Source: Ruficoccus amylovorans
GTDB lineage: Bacteria; Verrucomicrobiota; Verrucomicrobiia; Opitutales; Cerasicoccaceae
Direction of reading: 5' to 3'
DNA length: 64,000 nt
NCBI RefSeq assembly: GCF_014230085.1
Contig: NZ_JACHVB010000020.1
Location: forward strand, 248,001 to 312,000
Shown here piece after piece: positions 34,543-43,185 of the stretch (its first letter is position 1; each line of letters begins with the position of its first letter). Under the pieces are notes generated by a model. It was not told the origin of the DNA. It saw only the letters and a program-made list of their open reading frames with translations, and did not search any database. The position numbers and the translations under genes are program-made.

Positions 34543-36075
34543 TTATTCAGCCGTGACTGCCTCCCAGTCCACATCGTGCATATTGCCCGTCTTGAGGAAC
34601 TGCTGGTGCATGGCGTAGGCCAGGTTGAGGGTCTGCGGGGTGTAGCCGCCCTTGGCATGCTCGCAGTAGCCCTTGAGGATGGCCTTGTACGAGGGGCTGG
34701 CACACTTTTCGATGATGGCCTCGGCGCGGAGCTTGGGGCTCTTGCAGCGCAGGTTGGCGTAGCCCTGCTCGGTCACGACGGCCTGCACGGAGTGCTCCGA
34801 GTGGTCGATGTGCGAGCATTGCGGGACGATGGCGCTGATCTTGCCCCCTTTGGCCTCGGACGGGCAGGTGAAGATCGAGAGGTAGGCGCTGCGGGTAAAG
34901 TCGCCCGAGCCGCCGATCCCGTTCATCAGGCTCTTGCCGAGGATGTGGGTGCTGTTGATGTTGCCAAAAATGTCCACTTCAATCGCGGTATTGATCGAAA
35001 TGATGCCAATGCGGCGGGCAACTTCCGGGTTGTTGGAAATCTCCTGCGGGCGCAGAACCATGCGCTTGCGGAACTCGTCCAGGTTGTCGTAGATGAGCTG
35101 GAGCTTGGCGTTGCTGACGCTCAGTGAGGTGCCGCTGACGAAGTTGATCTTGCCCTCCAGCATCATGTCCACGACGGAGTCCTGCACGACCTCGCTGTAC
35201 ATGTCGAAGGCCGGGATGTCCGGGTGCTCGCCCAACGCACTGAGCACGGCATTGGCGACGTTGCCCACGCCGGACTGGATCGGCAGGAAGGTCTTCGGGA
35301 TGCGGCCCGCGTGCATTTCCCTGGCCAGAAACTCGGCCACATTCTCGCCGATCTTTTTAGTGGTCGGATCGAGGTCCTTGAAGGGGCGGGCTTCGTCCGG
35401 GATGTTCGTATGGACGATACCGACGATCTTCTTCGGGTCCACCTTTACGGCCTCGGTGCCGATGCGGTCGCTGACCGAATAGACCGGGATCTCGCGGCGA
35501 TTGGGCGGGTCGAGCGGTTCGTAAATGTCATGGATGCCGCGCAGCGCGGCCGGATGGGCGCTGTTCAGCTCGATGATGATCTTGTCGGCGTAGCGGCAGT
35601 AGGTCGGAGAGACGCCGACCGAGGTGGTCAGGACGATCTCGCCCTCGGCAGTCACGTCGCAGGCCTCGACCACGGCCCAGTCGATCTTGCCGAAAAAGCC
35701 GTAGCGCACGTACTGCGGAACGACCGACAGGTGCATGTCGAAGAAGTTCGTGTCGCCCTTGTTGATGAGCGCACGCAGGTCAGAGTCGGACTGGTAGGGC
35801 GTGCGCCAGGAGATGGCGTTGGCGCGGGCCAGCTCACCGTCGAGCGAAGCCCCGGTCGAGGCTCCCGTCAAAACACCGATCTGAAAGGGGCGTCCGGCCT
35901 CGTGCTCGACCCGGGCCTTGGCGGCGAGGGCGCGGGGCACGGCCTTGGCGGCTCCGGCGGGGGTAAAGCCGCTGAAGCCGATGACCTGGTTATGGTTTAC
36001 CATTTCCGCCGCTTCCTCCGCACTCAGGACGGGAAAGGGCAGGCTGGACTTGGATTTGTCGAGGGTTGCCTCCAT
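34543..36075 (-). CDS. Acetyl-CoA hydrolase/transferase family CoA-transferase
   Basis: This is a class I CoA-transferase of the acetyl-CoA hydrolase/transferase family, 510 residues, closest in pattern to succinyl-CoA:acetate CoA-transferase (AarC/Cat1 type). The conserved segments are GFSGFTPAGAAKAVPRAL, NKGDTNFFDMHLS, PIQSGVGNVANAVL and FDMYSEVVQDSVVDMM, which should hold the catalytic glutamate. GTSLSVSNAKL, NSTHILGKSLMNGIGGSGDFTRSAY and VVTEQGYANLR complete the family pattern. It moves CoA between short acids in central or acetate metabolism. The exact acceptor cannot be told, and 4-hydroxybutyrate or propionyl-CoA enzymes are alternatives. The gene is monocistronic. Confidence 0.88.
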   Translation of the reverse strand: MEATLDKSKSSLPFPVLSAEEAAEMVNHNQVIGFSGFTPAGAAKAVPRALAAKARVEHEAGRPFQIGVLTGASTGASLDGELARANAISWRTPYQSDSDLRALINKGDTNFFDMHLSVVPQYVRYGFFGKIDWAVVEACDVTAEGEIVLTTSVGVSPTYCRYADKIIIELNSAHPAALRGIHDIYEPLDPPNRREIPVYSVSDRIGTEAVKVDPKKIVGIVHTNIPDEARPFKDLDPTTKKIGENVAEFLAREMHAGRIPKTFLPIQSGVGNVANAVLSALGEHPDIPAFDMYSEVVQDSVVDMMLEGKINFVSGTSLSVSNAKLQLIYDNLDEFRKRMVLRPQEISNNPEVARRIGIISINTAIEVDIFGNINSTHILGKSLMNGIGGSGDFTRSAYLSIFTCPSEAKGGKISAIVPQCSHIDHSEHSVQAVVTEQGYANLRCKSPKLRAEAIIEKCASPSYKAILKGYCEHAKGGYTPQTLNLAYAMHQQFLKTGNMHDVDWEAVTAE

Positions 36076-36363
36076 TGTGACTTGATAATTAAAACTATTC
36101 CTGCGTTTTTACCCTATCAGTAAAAATAATGCAATAAGCATCTTTAATTTTCACCGAATTCTTTCAGCAAAACGGATCATTAGCAAAGCAAATAGGGCGC
36201 CGAGGTCCATCCCGTCCGGCTTCGCGGACGCAATAAGCAGCACGGCGCATGGGCACTATTAGCAATGCCCTGCCTTAACAGGTTATGCTCAAGCTGCCTT
36301 GACTAGCAACCGGGTTCACCCTAGCCTTTGCAAAACCGCCGCAAGCGACAGGCGACTTATAGA

Positions 36364-37410
36364 ATGAAGGTCATTTCCAGAAAAAAACCCTCCTACCCTA
36401 TCAGCCGGGACTTTCGTTCCTATCTGCGCCAGTATAATCGCGACTGCGAACTGCCCGTCGAGTATGCCGACCTGATGCAGTTCCGCGAAGGCATTCCGCT
36501 GACCGACCGTAACGGCAAGGACACGCTCTGGGAGACGGTTTTTTACGAGCCGCTGACCTTCCGCCGTATCAACGAGGCGCTCATCCGCATCTACGCCATG
36601 CTCAAGGCCGCCGGCAACACCGGCGTCATGGAACACCTGCTGATCGACCGGATCGACTTCTGCGTTTTTGGCAACTCCTGCCCCTTCCGCATCCGCATCG
36701 TCAACCAGTACAACGACAACGCCGACTACTTTTACGTCAAAAAGGCCGACGCCTCCCGCATCTACGGCCTGGAGCTGGAGGAGCTGCTCTCGCCCAATTC
36801 GATCAACTTCCTCGTCCACCATGAGACTCTGATCGAGCAGCATATCATCGGCATCCCCGGCGATACCTTTATCCGCGACTACTTCAAGCGTCCCGAGCTG
36901 AACAAGGTCCGCGTGGCCAAGGAGTTCATCCGCTTCAACGAGCGCTGCTTCGTGCGACTGCTCGGTGACATGCGGGCCTATAACTACGTCGTGCGCGTGA
37001 CCCCTGACTTCGAGGACGAGCAGTACCGGGTGCGGCCCATCGACTTCGACCAGCAGAGCTACGAGGGCCGCCGCACCATCTACCTGCCGCAGTTCTTCAA
37101 GGACAACCTCGCCGTGGTCGAGCTGTGCACCGGCCTGCTCAACTACGAGACGATGGTCCAGTACCAGAACGAGGAGCGCGCGCTCATCGCCCGGCGAGCC
37201 AACACCGCCCCCTACCGGCTCAACAACCTCAAGGTCTGCATGTGCGAGGACAACCTATCCGAGGAGGAAAAGATCCACCAACTGCGCCGCGAACTGGCCG
37301 ACTACCACGACAACAAGGAATTTCTGCGCTGTGAAACCATGGGCGAAGTCGTATTTACCAACATCGAATACTGTCTTTCCGTTGCCAGCGACATGGGACT
37401 TATCCCTTGA
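36364..37410 (+). CDS. Unrecognised protein with kinase-like C-lobe motifs
   Basis: This is a 348-residue soluble protein that I cannot place. The segment RFVRLLGDMRAYNYVVRVTPDFEDEQYRVRPIDFDQQS (about residues 195-235; here read as CFVRLLGDMRAYNYVV plus VRPIDFDQQ) has the D-x4-N then (I)DFD spacing of protein-kinase-like or aminoglycoside-phosphotransferase-like folds. HHETLIEQHIIGIPGDTFI precedes it. No glycine-rich loop is evident. The C-terminal 80 residues are helical with KVCMCEDNLSEEEKIHQLRRELADYH. The ATG at 36364 is used; the frame extends 12 codons further upstream. It lies 66 bases before the PhaR-type gene on the same strand, so they may be cotranscribed. Confidence 0.7.
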   Translation: MKVISRKKPSYPISRDFRSYLRQYNRDCELPVEYADLMQFREGIPLTDRNGKDTLWETVFYEPLTFRRINEALIRIYAMLKAAGNTGVMEHLLIDRIDFCVFGNSCPFRIRIVNQYNDNADYFYVKKADASRIYGLELEELLSPNSINFLVHHETLIEQHIIGIPGDTFIRDYFKRPELNKVRVAKEFIRFNERCFVRLLGDMRAYNYVVRVTPDFEDEQYRVRPIDFDQQSYEGRRTIYLPQFFKDNLAVVELCTGLLNYETMVQYQNEERALIARRANTAPYRLNNLKVCMCEDNLSEEEKIHQLRRELADYHDNKEFLRCETMGEVVFTNIEYCLSVASDMGLIP

Positions 37411-37476
37411 CACCGAGTAATACGGAATGACAATAGTCTTACCCCCAACCGCCATTAATTTTCCATCCGTCCGCTT

Positions 37477-37896
37477 ATGCCAGTTACCGAAATCGATACG
37501 ATCCTTATCCGCCGCTACCCCAATCGCCGCTTCTACGACACCTCGCGCAGCGGCCACGTCACACTTGAGGAAATCCGCGACATGGTGGCCGAAGGCTACA
37601 GCATTCAGGTCGAGGACTCCAAGACGGGAGAAGATATCACCACCCGTATCCTGCTCCAGGTTATCATGGAGTTTGACGCCCCTAAACTCGATATCCTGCC
37701 CCGCCAACTCCTGTGCGAGATGATCCGCATCAACGACCGTCTCGCCCGCGAATGCCTGGGCCAGTACTTCGCCAGTGCCTTCAGTTCCTTCAATGAACTG
37801 CGCGAGCGTACGGCGGCTATTCAACGCCTGCCCTCCCCCAAGATCCCGCCGCGCCTGAGCGCTCCCGCCGTCGCCGACTCACGGCCCCATGAGTAA
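37477..37896 (+). CDS. phaR: PhaR-type polyhydroxyalkanoate synthesis regulator
   Basis: This is a 139-residue protein with the PHB/PHA accumulation regulator N-terminal DNA-binding domain: LIRRYPNRRFYDTSRSGHVTLEEIRDMVAEGYSIQVEDSKTGEDITTRILLQVI. The C-terminal part (LLCEMIRINDRLARECLGQYFASAFSSFNELRERT) is a short helical stretch. In the model system PhaR represses phasin genes and senses PHA granules. No phaC, phaB or phasin gene is in the window, so the PHA link rests on homology only. The start is the first ATG after a short spacer. Confidence 0.85.
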   Translation: MPVTEIDTILIRRYPNRRFYDTSRSGHVTLEEIRDMVAEGYSIQVEDSKTGEDITTRILLQVIMEFDAPKLDILPRQLLCEMIRINDRLARECLGQYFASAFSSFNELRERTAAIQRLPSPKIPPRLSAPAVADSRPHE

Positions 37897-38009
37897 AAAC
37901 AGGCAATCAGCTCGCCACTGAGACGATTGTCGCCTGCGCTCGCCGCTCCGCTTAGTGGGCGGCACTGATTGTTGCCCTGAACGCAATTTTCCCCCGCTCC
38001 TTTCCGGCC

Positions 38010-38435
38010 ATGTCTTTCAGTGTTATTTTCATTTTTATCGGGTTCGCTGTTCTCGTCCTGATTATCCGGCTGGTCGCTGGTTCGCTCGATGATGACCGGG
38101 TCGAGCAGTATGTCCGCGACATGGGCGGCGAGTTGCTGGACAAAAGCTGGGCCCCCTTCGGCCCCGGCTGGTTCGGCGAGAAGAACGACCGCATCTATGA
38201 AATCGTCTATCGTGATCGGGCCGGACTCGTCCACCGCGCGCACGTCAAAACATCGATGTTCAGCGGCGTTTATCTGACCCGCGACCGCATCATCGAAGGC
38301 TCTCCACCCAATCCCGCACGAGCCCCCCACCCCGATCCGCTGGCTCCAAACACATCCTTGTCAATCGAGGAAGAAAAAGCCGCCCTGCGCCGCCGCCTGG
38401 CCGAACTGGAAAAGCACTCTACCAACGGAAACTGA
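38010..38435 (+). CDS. Small membrane-anchored protein of unknown function
   Basis: This is a 141-residue protein that I do not recognise. One N-terminal transmembrane helix (SFSVIFIFIGFAVLVLIIRLVAG) anchors a domain with DDDRVEQYVRDMGGELLDKSWAPFGPGWFGEKNDRIYEIVYRDRAG and HVKTSMFSGVYLTRDRI. A Pro-rich linker and a C-terminal helix (IEEEKAALRRRLAELEKH) follow. The W-x-P-F-G-PGWFGE core recurs in small envelope proteins of unknown role. A partial inverted repeat and element A lie after its stop. Confidence 0.65.
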   Translation: MSFSVIFIFIGFAVLVLIIRLVAGSLDDDRVEQYVRDMGGELLDKSWAPFGPGWFGEKNDRIYEIVYRDRAGLVHRAHVKTSMFSGVYLTRDRIIEGSPPNPARAPHPDPLAPNTSLSIEEEKAALRRRLAELEKHSTNGN

Positions 38436-38475
38436 GGCCACCACGGACTCGCTCCGTACGTTGTCCACGTAACCG

Positions 38476-38498
38476 AGTGTGCTGTTAGCTTAGTTTCG
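38476..38498. repeat. Solo copy of the element E terminal repeat
   Basis: AGTGTGCTGTTAGCTTAGTT resembles the terminal inverted repeat of the element at 56420-56578 (AGTGTCCCGTTAGCTTAGTT), differing at two or three positions. No matching partner was found near, so it looks like a remnant. Confidence 0.45.
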
Positions 38499-38538
38499 GG
38501 CATAAATTTGGGGATGCAACTCAGTTTGGATGCTCCTC

Positions 38539-38648
38539 TGGGATTACGGCTTTCAGTGAAACTGAAAGCCGTAATCCCAGACGCGATGCTGCAAGCATCG
38601 AAAGTGCAGCCTTCGGCTGCCGCGGGTGCGGGCTGCGTAAGCCCGCAA
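38539..38648 (+). repeat. Composite hairpin repeat, element A, copy 4 (distal half)
   Basis: This has the 19-bp stem with GAA loop (38539-38579), the GATGC/GCATC hairpin, GCAGCC-TTC-GGCTGC, and TGCGGGCT/AAGCCCGCA. Relative to copies 1 and 3, several stem pairs differ on both arms so that pairing is kept. The first GCGAGAGGG hairpin is missing. It lies 3' of a plus-strand gene and converges on the permease gene. Confidence 0.88.
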
Positions 38649-38666
38649 AATTAAAGCGAACATGCT

Positions 38667-39644
38667 CTAGAGAAAAGCCGCGAGCAGATTGAGCAGGTAG
38701 CCGGTCAGGATGATCGCCAACGTGGTGATCCCGAAAAACAGTGCGATGAGCGGTAGCTGCATCGTCCGGCGTAGCATGACCGCTTCGGGCAGGCTCAGTG
38801 CCGCCATCGCCATCATAAAAGCCAGCGCCGTCCCAAGCGGAATGCCTTTTTCAAAGAGCACAACCGCCACCGGCACGATCGCCGCACAGCTTCCGTACAT
38901 CGGCACTCCTAGCAGAACCGCGATCGGGACCGAGAACACCCCCGTCGAACTGATCGCGCGCTGGATCATTTCCTGGGGCACGTAGTTGTGGATAAAGGCG
39001 CCCACGGCCACCCCGACCAGCACCCAGAGCCAGATCTGGCGGATGACTCCCCACGCCTCGCCCACGCCGTGTCGCAGGCGTGAGCCGAAGCTGTCGAAGT
39101 TCTCCGCTCCTTCGCCCGCCGCCATTCCGGCGATGTCCGGCTCGATCCAGCGTCCGATCTTCATCCGTCCGAGTACAGCTCCGGCCAGCGTGCCCATGAT
39201 CAGCCCGCTGCCGACATATGCCGCCGTGATCGGCAACCCGAACTCGCCCGCCATCAGGATAACGAGGTATTCATTGATAATCGGGGAAGTGATCAGAAAC
39301 GAAAACGTCACCCCAAGTGGTACGCCGGCCCTCAGCAGGCTGATAAAAATCGGGATCGACGAACAGGAACAGAACGGCGTCAGCGCCCCGAAAAGTGCCG
39401 CGATAAAGTTTCCGGTGATCCCGCCCGTCCCCATCCAGCGGCGCAGGCGCTCCTGTGGCAGCCAGGTGCGGATGACGCCGATCACGAAGATCATCACCGC
39501 CAGCAACAGGAATATCTTGGCCGTGTCGTAGAAGAAGAAATGGACCGCCCCGCCGAGCCGTGACTCGGGATCGAGCCCCAGTCCGCCGTAAACCACGAAG
39601 TCCGCCAACCGCTCAAGCGGCCGCTCCGGCAGGTTCAGCAGCAT
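38667..39644 (-). CDS. Permease of the COG0701/ArsP-like family
   Basis: This is a 325-residue membrane protein with about eight to ten hydrophobic helices. The family signature [45 protein letters not shown] carries the CSCSS motif thought to bind thiophilic substrates. The second-half repeat is [43 protein letters not shown]. Members export organoarsenicals or other metal(loid)s or small thiols. It overlaps the 3' end of a Cys-rich peptide gene by ten bases, and an ArsR-type regulator gene precedes both, which supports a metal(loid) role. The substrate is unproven. Confidence 0.88.
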   Translation of the reverse strand: MLLNLPERPLERLADFVVYGGLGLDPESRLGGAVHFFFYDTAKIFLLLAVMIFVIGVIRTWLPQERLRRWMGTGGITGNFIAALFGALTPFCSCSSIPIFISLLRAGVPLGVTFSFLITSPIINEYLVILMAGEFGLPITAAYVGSGLIMGTLAGAVLGRMKIGRWIEPDIAGMAAGEGAENFDSFGSRLRHGVGEAWGVIRQIWLWVLVGVAVGAFIHNYVPQEMIQRAISSTGVFSVPIAVLLGVPMYGSCAAIVPVAVVLFEKGIPLGTALAFMMAMAALSLPEAVMLRRTMQLPLIALFFGITTLAIILTGYLLNLLAAFL

Positions 39645-39799
39645 TTGCCGCCCTTGTCACCGGAGCCGCTACAGCAGCCCGACGCGGCCTTCTTGTCCGC
39701 CTTCGCTTTCAGGCCCCGGTCGAGACGTTCGATCAGGCGTTTAAAGAGGCCCGGCTTTTTCTGCGGGGCATTCGATATGTTTTTTTGGGCAGGGCTCAT
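39635..39799 (-). CDS. 54-residue peptide with cysteine-pair tail
   Basis: This is a small protein, [15 protein letters not shown]..., with a basic amphipathic helix ([21 protein letters not shown]) and a C-terminal tail [16 protein letters not shown] holding two CC pairs that could bind a soft metal. The ATG at 39799 was chosen; a longer in-frame start runs into the regulator gene. Its stop lies inside the permease start region (10-base overlap). Similar short Cys-tailed peptides accompany COG0701 permeases, but I know no assigned function. It is probably a metal-delivery or sensing partner of the permease. Confidence 0.65.
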   Translation of the reverse strand: MSPAQKNISNAPQKKPGLFKRLIERLDRGLKAKADKKAASGCCSGSGDKGGKCC

Positions 39800-39848
39800 T
39801 GGTTGGTAAAAGACAGTTTTTCCAAAAAACCGGATATTTTCCGGCCCC

Positions 39849-40226
39849 TCAGGCCTCAGCCCGGATCTCGGGCACAGACTTGCAAAGGGTTTCATCCAGA
39901 CGCCCGCGAGCGGTGACTTCACGGCGCTTGCGCAGGTCTGCGGCAAAGGCAAGCGATTCTCCGGCGCAGTCTTGCAGGCATTTTAAATTTTCCACCAGCA
40001 GCGGGTTTCCGCCATCGGCCAGGCGGTAAATCATCCACTGTGCGCAACGCTCGGATTCCACCATCCCAAGTTGCTTCATGTAGCGCAGTTGCTTGGATAT
40101 CTTGACCTGGTCGGCCTCCAGAATCTCCATCAGGTGGCACACACACAGTGGCCCTTCCTGCAGGAGGTTGAGAATGCGTAACCGCTGCTCATCGCAGAGG
40201 CATTTGTACACCTGAATAACGCTCAC
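39849..40226 (-). CDS. ArsR/SmtB-family metalloregulator
   Basis: This is a 125-residue winged-helix repressor. The helix-turn-helix is LRILNLLQEGPLCVCHLMEILEADQVKISKQLRYMKQLGMVESERCAQWMIYRL. The CVC in the recognition-region helix matches the arsenic-type metal site of ArsR. More cysteines (LKCLQDCAGES, TLCKSV) lie near the C-terminus. The GTG at 40226 is the only plausible start. A perfect palindrome eight bases upstream is the likely operator, so it should repress itself, the Cys-rich peptide and the permease. Confidence 0.88.
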   Translation of the reverse strand: MSVIQVYKCLCDEQRLRILNLLQEGPLCVCHLMEILEADQVKISKQLRYMKQLGMVESERCAQWMIYRLADGGNPLLVENLKCLQDCAGESLAFAADLRKRREVTARGRLDETLCKSVPEIRAEA

Positions 40227-40233
40227 GCCTTAA

Positions 40234-40253
40234 ATATTCCACAAATGGAATAT
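40234..40253. promoter_or_regulatory. Palindromic operator of the arsR operon
   Basis: ATATTCCA-CAAA-TGGAATAT has perfect 8-bp arms and a 4-base spacer, centred 17 bases upstream of the GTG start. The size and position fit an ArsR/SmtB-family operator. Confidence 0.7.
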
Positions 40254-40307
40254 GCGCGCAAGCGAAAATTTTCTGTCGGAAGGACTATCTGTACCGCCAT
40301 TAAGCGG

Positions 40308-40655
40308 CTAGTCGTCAGAGCTGTCGCCCGCGCCGCGCTTCTCTTCCTGCAGCTTATCCAGGTCGATGTCCTTAAGCGCCGCCTTGAGTTCTTTGCCGGC
40401 CTTGAACTTGATCACTGCCCGCGTAGGGATGACCACGTCCGTTTCCGGTCGGTTGGGGTTGCGTCCGATCCGGCTCTTGCGCACCTGCACCTCGAACACG
40501 CCAAAATTGCGCAGTTCGACGTTGCGGCCCTCGGCCAACGCGTCAGCGATGCAGTCGAGGGTCAGCTGAACCGTTTCCCGGACTTCTTTTTGCGGAAAAT
40601 TGGTCTTGTCATAGATGGCAAGCACGATGTCCCGCTTGGTAAGGTTCCCGGCCAT
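40308..40655 (-). CDS. HU/IHF-family DNA-binding protein
   Basis: This is a 115-residue nucleoid protein of the HU/IHF family. The N-terminal helices are LTKRDIVLAIYDKTNFPQKEVRETVQLTLDCIADALAEG. The signature is NVELRNFGVFEVQVRKSRIGRNPNRPETDVVIP, with the beta arm carrying RNPNRP, whose proline intercalates DNA. The C-terminal acidic tail (DKLQEEKRGAGDSSDD) extends about 15 residues beyond typical HU. Whether it acts as HU or as an IHF subunit cannot be told. It is monocistronic. Confidence 0.93.
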   Translation of the reverse strand: MAGNLTKRDIVLAIYDKTNFPQKEVRETVQLTLDCIADALAEGRNVELRNFGVFEVQVRKSRIGRNPNRPETDVVIPTRAVIKFKAGKELKAALKDIDLDKLQEEKRGAGDSSDD

Positions 40656-40898
40656 AAGATGTAGTCTTTAAGGTATTTAGCTCTGGTGCAACGATATTTA
40701 TGCGATTGGAATCGGATATTCCCCCCCGCGCCCTGTCATGTCAAACCCAATTTAGTTGCCCGCAATGGCCAAAAAAGCGTTACTTTTTGACAGCCGCCCT
40801 GTCCGTAGTTTCCCTCGACTGCTCACGCCGAGCACCCGCGCCCAACCGGAACCTCCGGCGGCACTTCACCTATTTTTCAAACATAATCCCCCTTTTTC

Positions 40899-42479
40899 AT
40901 GAGCGACAAAGACGACAAGAACCCGCTGGAAGAACTTCAAAACCAGATCCAGGACATGATCCGCAAGAATCCCGGCCTGGCCAACATGGGCATGGGCGTG
41001 CAGCAGCCCGGACCCCAGCATGTGGAACCGCCCCCGCCCGAGGAAAAGGAGAAGGACGAGGAAATCCTGCGGCGCATCCGCGAGTTCAGCCTCAAGCCGA
41101 AGGAAATCCGCGACCACCTCAACCGCTACGTGATTAAACAGGCCGAGGCGAAAAAAGTCCTCTCCGTCGCCATCTGCGACCACTATAACCACGTGCGCCA
41201 GTGTCTGGAAAACTCCAAGCTGCGTGACCGCGAGTACAGCAAGCAGAATATCCTCCTGCTCGGCCCGACCGGCGTGGGCAAGACCTACCTCATGCGCAAC
41301 ATAGCGCGGCTCATCGGTGTGCCCTTCATCAAGGCCGATGCCACCAAGTTCTCCGAAACCGGCTACGTCGGCTATGATGTCGAGGACCTCGTGCGCGACC
41401 TGGTCAAGGCCGCCAACAACAACGTCGAGCTGGCCCAGTACGGCATCATTTATATCGACGAGATCGACAAGATCGCCAGCGCCGGGGAGACCGGCGGCAA
41501 GGATGTCTCCGGACGCGGCGTGCAGATCAACCTGCTCAAGCTGATGGAGGACACCGAGGTCAACCTCTTCGCCCCGAACGATATCATGGGCCAGATGCAG
41601 GCCATGATGTCCATGCAGCGCGGCGGCAAAAAACAGCAGCCCCAGTCCATCAGCACGCGGCACATCCTGTTCATCGTCAGCGGGGCCTTCGACAAGCTGG
41701 CCGAATCGGTCAAAAAACGCGTCGAGGCCGCCTCTATCGGTTTCGCCGCCAACCACGACGATACCGACACCGACCCCTACGCCTATTTAAAGCAATCCTC
41801 CTCGGCCGACTTCATCAAGTACGGTTTCGAGCCGGAGTTCATCGGGCGTATCCCGGTGCGCGTCGCCTGCGAATCCCTCCAATCCGAAGACCTGGCCGAG
41901 ATCCTCACCTCATCCGAGGGCTCGCTGCTCAACCAGTACCGCAGTGACTTCGCCGGGTACGATATTTCCTTCAACATCACGACCGAGGCCATTCAGGAAG
42001 TCGCCCGCCAGGCCCACGCCGAGAAGACCGGCGCACGCGGCCTCATGACCGTGCTGGAGCGGCTGTTCCGCAACTACAAGTTCGAGCTGCCCTCGACCGC
42101 CATCAAGAGCTTTGAAGTCACCACCGACACCCTGACCGAACCCGAGCACGCGCTCAAGGAGCTGATTGTGGAAAACCTCCACCTTCAGGACGAGGTCTGG
42201 AAGACCGACCTGGCACGCTTCACCGAGGCCTTCCGCAATACGCACGGCTTCACCCTCACCTTCGAAGACGAGGCCGCCGAGGTCATCATCACCGCCGCGA
42301 CCGAGGCCGACAAAACCATCCGCGCCGTGTGCGAGGAAAAGTTCAAGGACTTCCAGCACGGCCTCCAGATCATCAGCCGCAACACCGAAAAGACCGAGTT
42401 CACCATCACCGCCGCCGCCGCCAAAGACCCCGACAAGGAGCTTTCCCAGTGGGTCGTCGCCAGCTTCCGCGGAGAGTGA
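40899..42479 (+). CDS. ClpX-like AAA+ ATPase without zinc-binding domain
   Basis: This is a 526-residue AAA+ unfoldase of the ClpX type. Walker A is LGPTGVGKT (about 121-129), Walker [11 protein letters not shown] (183-192), and the family segment [18 protein letters not shown] is present. An IGF loop (IGF, residues 280-282) is the ClpP-docking tripeptide, which suggests that it works with ClpP. The N-terminal C4 zinc domain that binds adaptors is missing; instead there is a 50-residue charged stretch. The C-terminus extends about 110 residues past the usual end, in a helix- and strand-rich region that I do not recognise ([19 protein letters not shown]...). Element A lies 66 bases after its stop. 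Confidence 0.85.
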   Translation: MSDKDDKNPLEELQNQIQDMIRKNPGLANMGMGVQQPGPQHVEPPPPEEKEKDEEILRRIREFSLKPKEIRDHLNRYVIKQAEAKKVLSVAICDHYNHVRQCLENSKLRDREYSKQNILLLGPTGVGKTYLMRNIARLIGVPFIKADATKFSETGYVGYDVEDLVRDLVKAANNNVELAQYGIIYIDEIDKIASAGETGGKDVSGRGVQINLLKLMEDTEVNLFAPNDIMGQMQAMMSMQRGGKKQQPQSISTRHILFIVSGAFDKLAESVKKRVEAASIGFAANHDDTDTDPYAYLKQSSSADFIKYGFEPEFIGRIPVRVACESLQSEDLAEILTSSEGSLLNQYRSDFAGYDISFNITTEAIQEVARQAHAEKTGARGLMTVLERLFRNYKFELPSTAIKSFEVTTDTLTEPEHALKELIVENLHLQDEVWKTDLARFTEAFRNTHGFTLTFEDEAAEVIITAATEADKTIRAVCEEKFKDFQHGLQIISRNTEKTEFTITAAAAKDPDKELSQWVVASFRGE

Positions 42480-42544
42480 TCGCAACATCCGGTTGCGCCC
42501 TGCCGCCGCAACGGATACCGAATCGAAATAGCTGTGAGGGTTAT

Positions 42545-42805
42545 GCGAGAGGTTTTTTTTTGAAAAAAACACCCTCTCGCGCTCTCTCCAAAAAACTTTT
42601 GAGGCGGAACTTCGTTCCTTCGCAAGAACGGTAAGCGTCAAACCCGGCGGGAAGTGCCCATAAGTTTTAGAGGTAACTCAGTTTGGATGCTCCTCTGGGA
42701 TTGCTGCTTTCAGCGACGCTGAAAGCAGCAATCCCAGACGCGATGCGGCAGCATCGAAAGTGCAGGCTTCGCCTGCCGCAGGGTTTGGGGGCGCGGAGCC
42801 CCCAA
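42545..42805 (+). repeat. Composite hairpin repeat, element A, copy 3 (complete)
   Basis: The order is as in copy 1: GCGAGAGG...CCCTCTCGC hairpin (42545-42580), linker, 19-bp stem with GAC loop (42696-42736), GATGC/GCATC, GCAGGC-TTC-GCCTGC and GGGGGC/GCCCCC (ending about 42805). The linker ACTTTTGAGGCGGAACTTCGTTCCTTCG matches copy 1. It fills the 335-base gap between the ClpX-like gene and the convergent 105-residue gene; no gene is present. Confidence 0.9.
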
Positions 42806-42814
42806 GAGAGAATC

Positions 42815-43132
42815 TCAGCTGCGCTTGCGCCAGGGCTGGCTTCTGAGGGCTTCGATGTCGCCGTTGGCGAGCAGCTTCCAGAGCGAGAAGATGCGCGGGT
42901 TGCTCAGGCCGTCCATCTCCCATTCCGGGACGGGGCGGATGTTGTTTTCCAGGGTGACATAGCCGTCGGGGAAGACCGAGACGGTCCAGCCGGTTTCCAG
43001 GTGGGTGAGCCAGACGTCCGGGTTTGAGCCGTCGTCGTCCTCGTCGTCGCCGACGGCGAGCAGAAGCTCTTTCAGCTTCTCGTCGGAAGGGTTGATATCG
43101 GTGACTCCGCTGCGGTCGGTCGTGTGGTACAT
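42815..43132 (-). CDS. Unrecognised small protein downstream of rpoN
   Basis: This is a 105-residue protein that I do not recognise. It has an acidic loop (VGDDEDDDGSNPD) and a beta-rich core with WLTHLETGWTVSVFPDGYVTLENN, then helices IFSLWKLLANGDIEAL. There is no signal or membrane segment. It starts 53 bases after the rpoN stop on the same strand and is the third gene of the kinase-rpoN operon. It could be an immunity- or adaptor-like small protein, but nothing proves this. Confidence 0.6.
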   Translation of the reverse strand: MYHTTDRSGVTDINPSDEKLKELLLAVGDDEDDDGSNPDVWLTHLETGWTVSVFPDGYVTLENNIRPVPEWEMDGLSNPRIFSLWKLLANGDIEALRSQPWRKRS

Positions 43133-43185
43133 GGAGGTCGGTGGTGGGCGGTAAAAGGAAGCGCGGGAGATAGCCGCAGATGAGC

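Noticed and set aside
36298-36335. Possible -35/-10 promoter (TTGACT-N17-TAGCCT) before the kinase-like gene
   Set aside because: The -10 match is poor and the same quality occurs by chance in this GC context.
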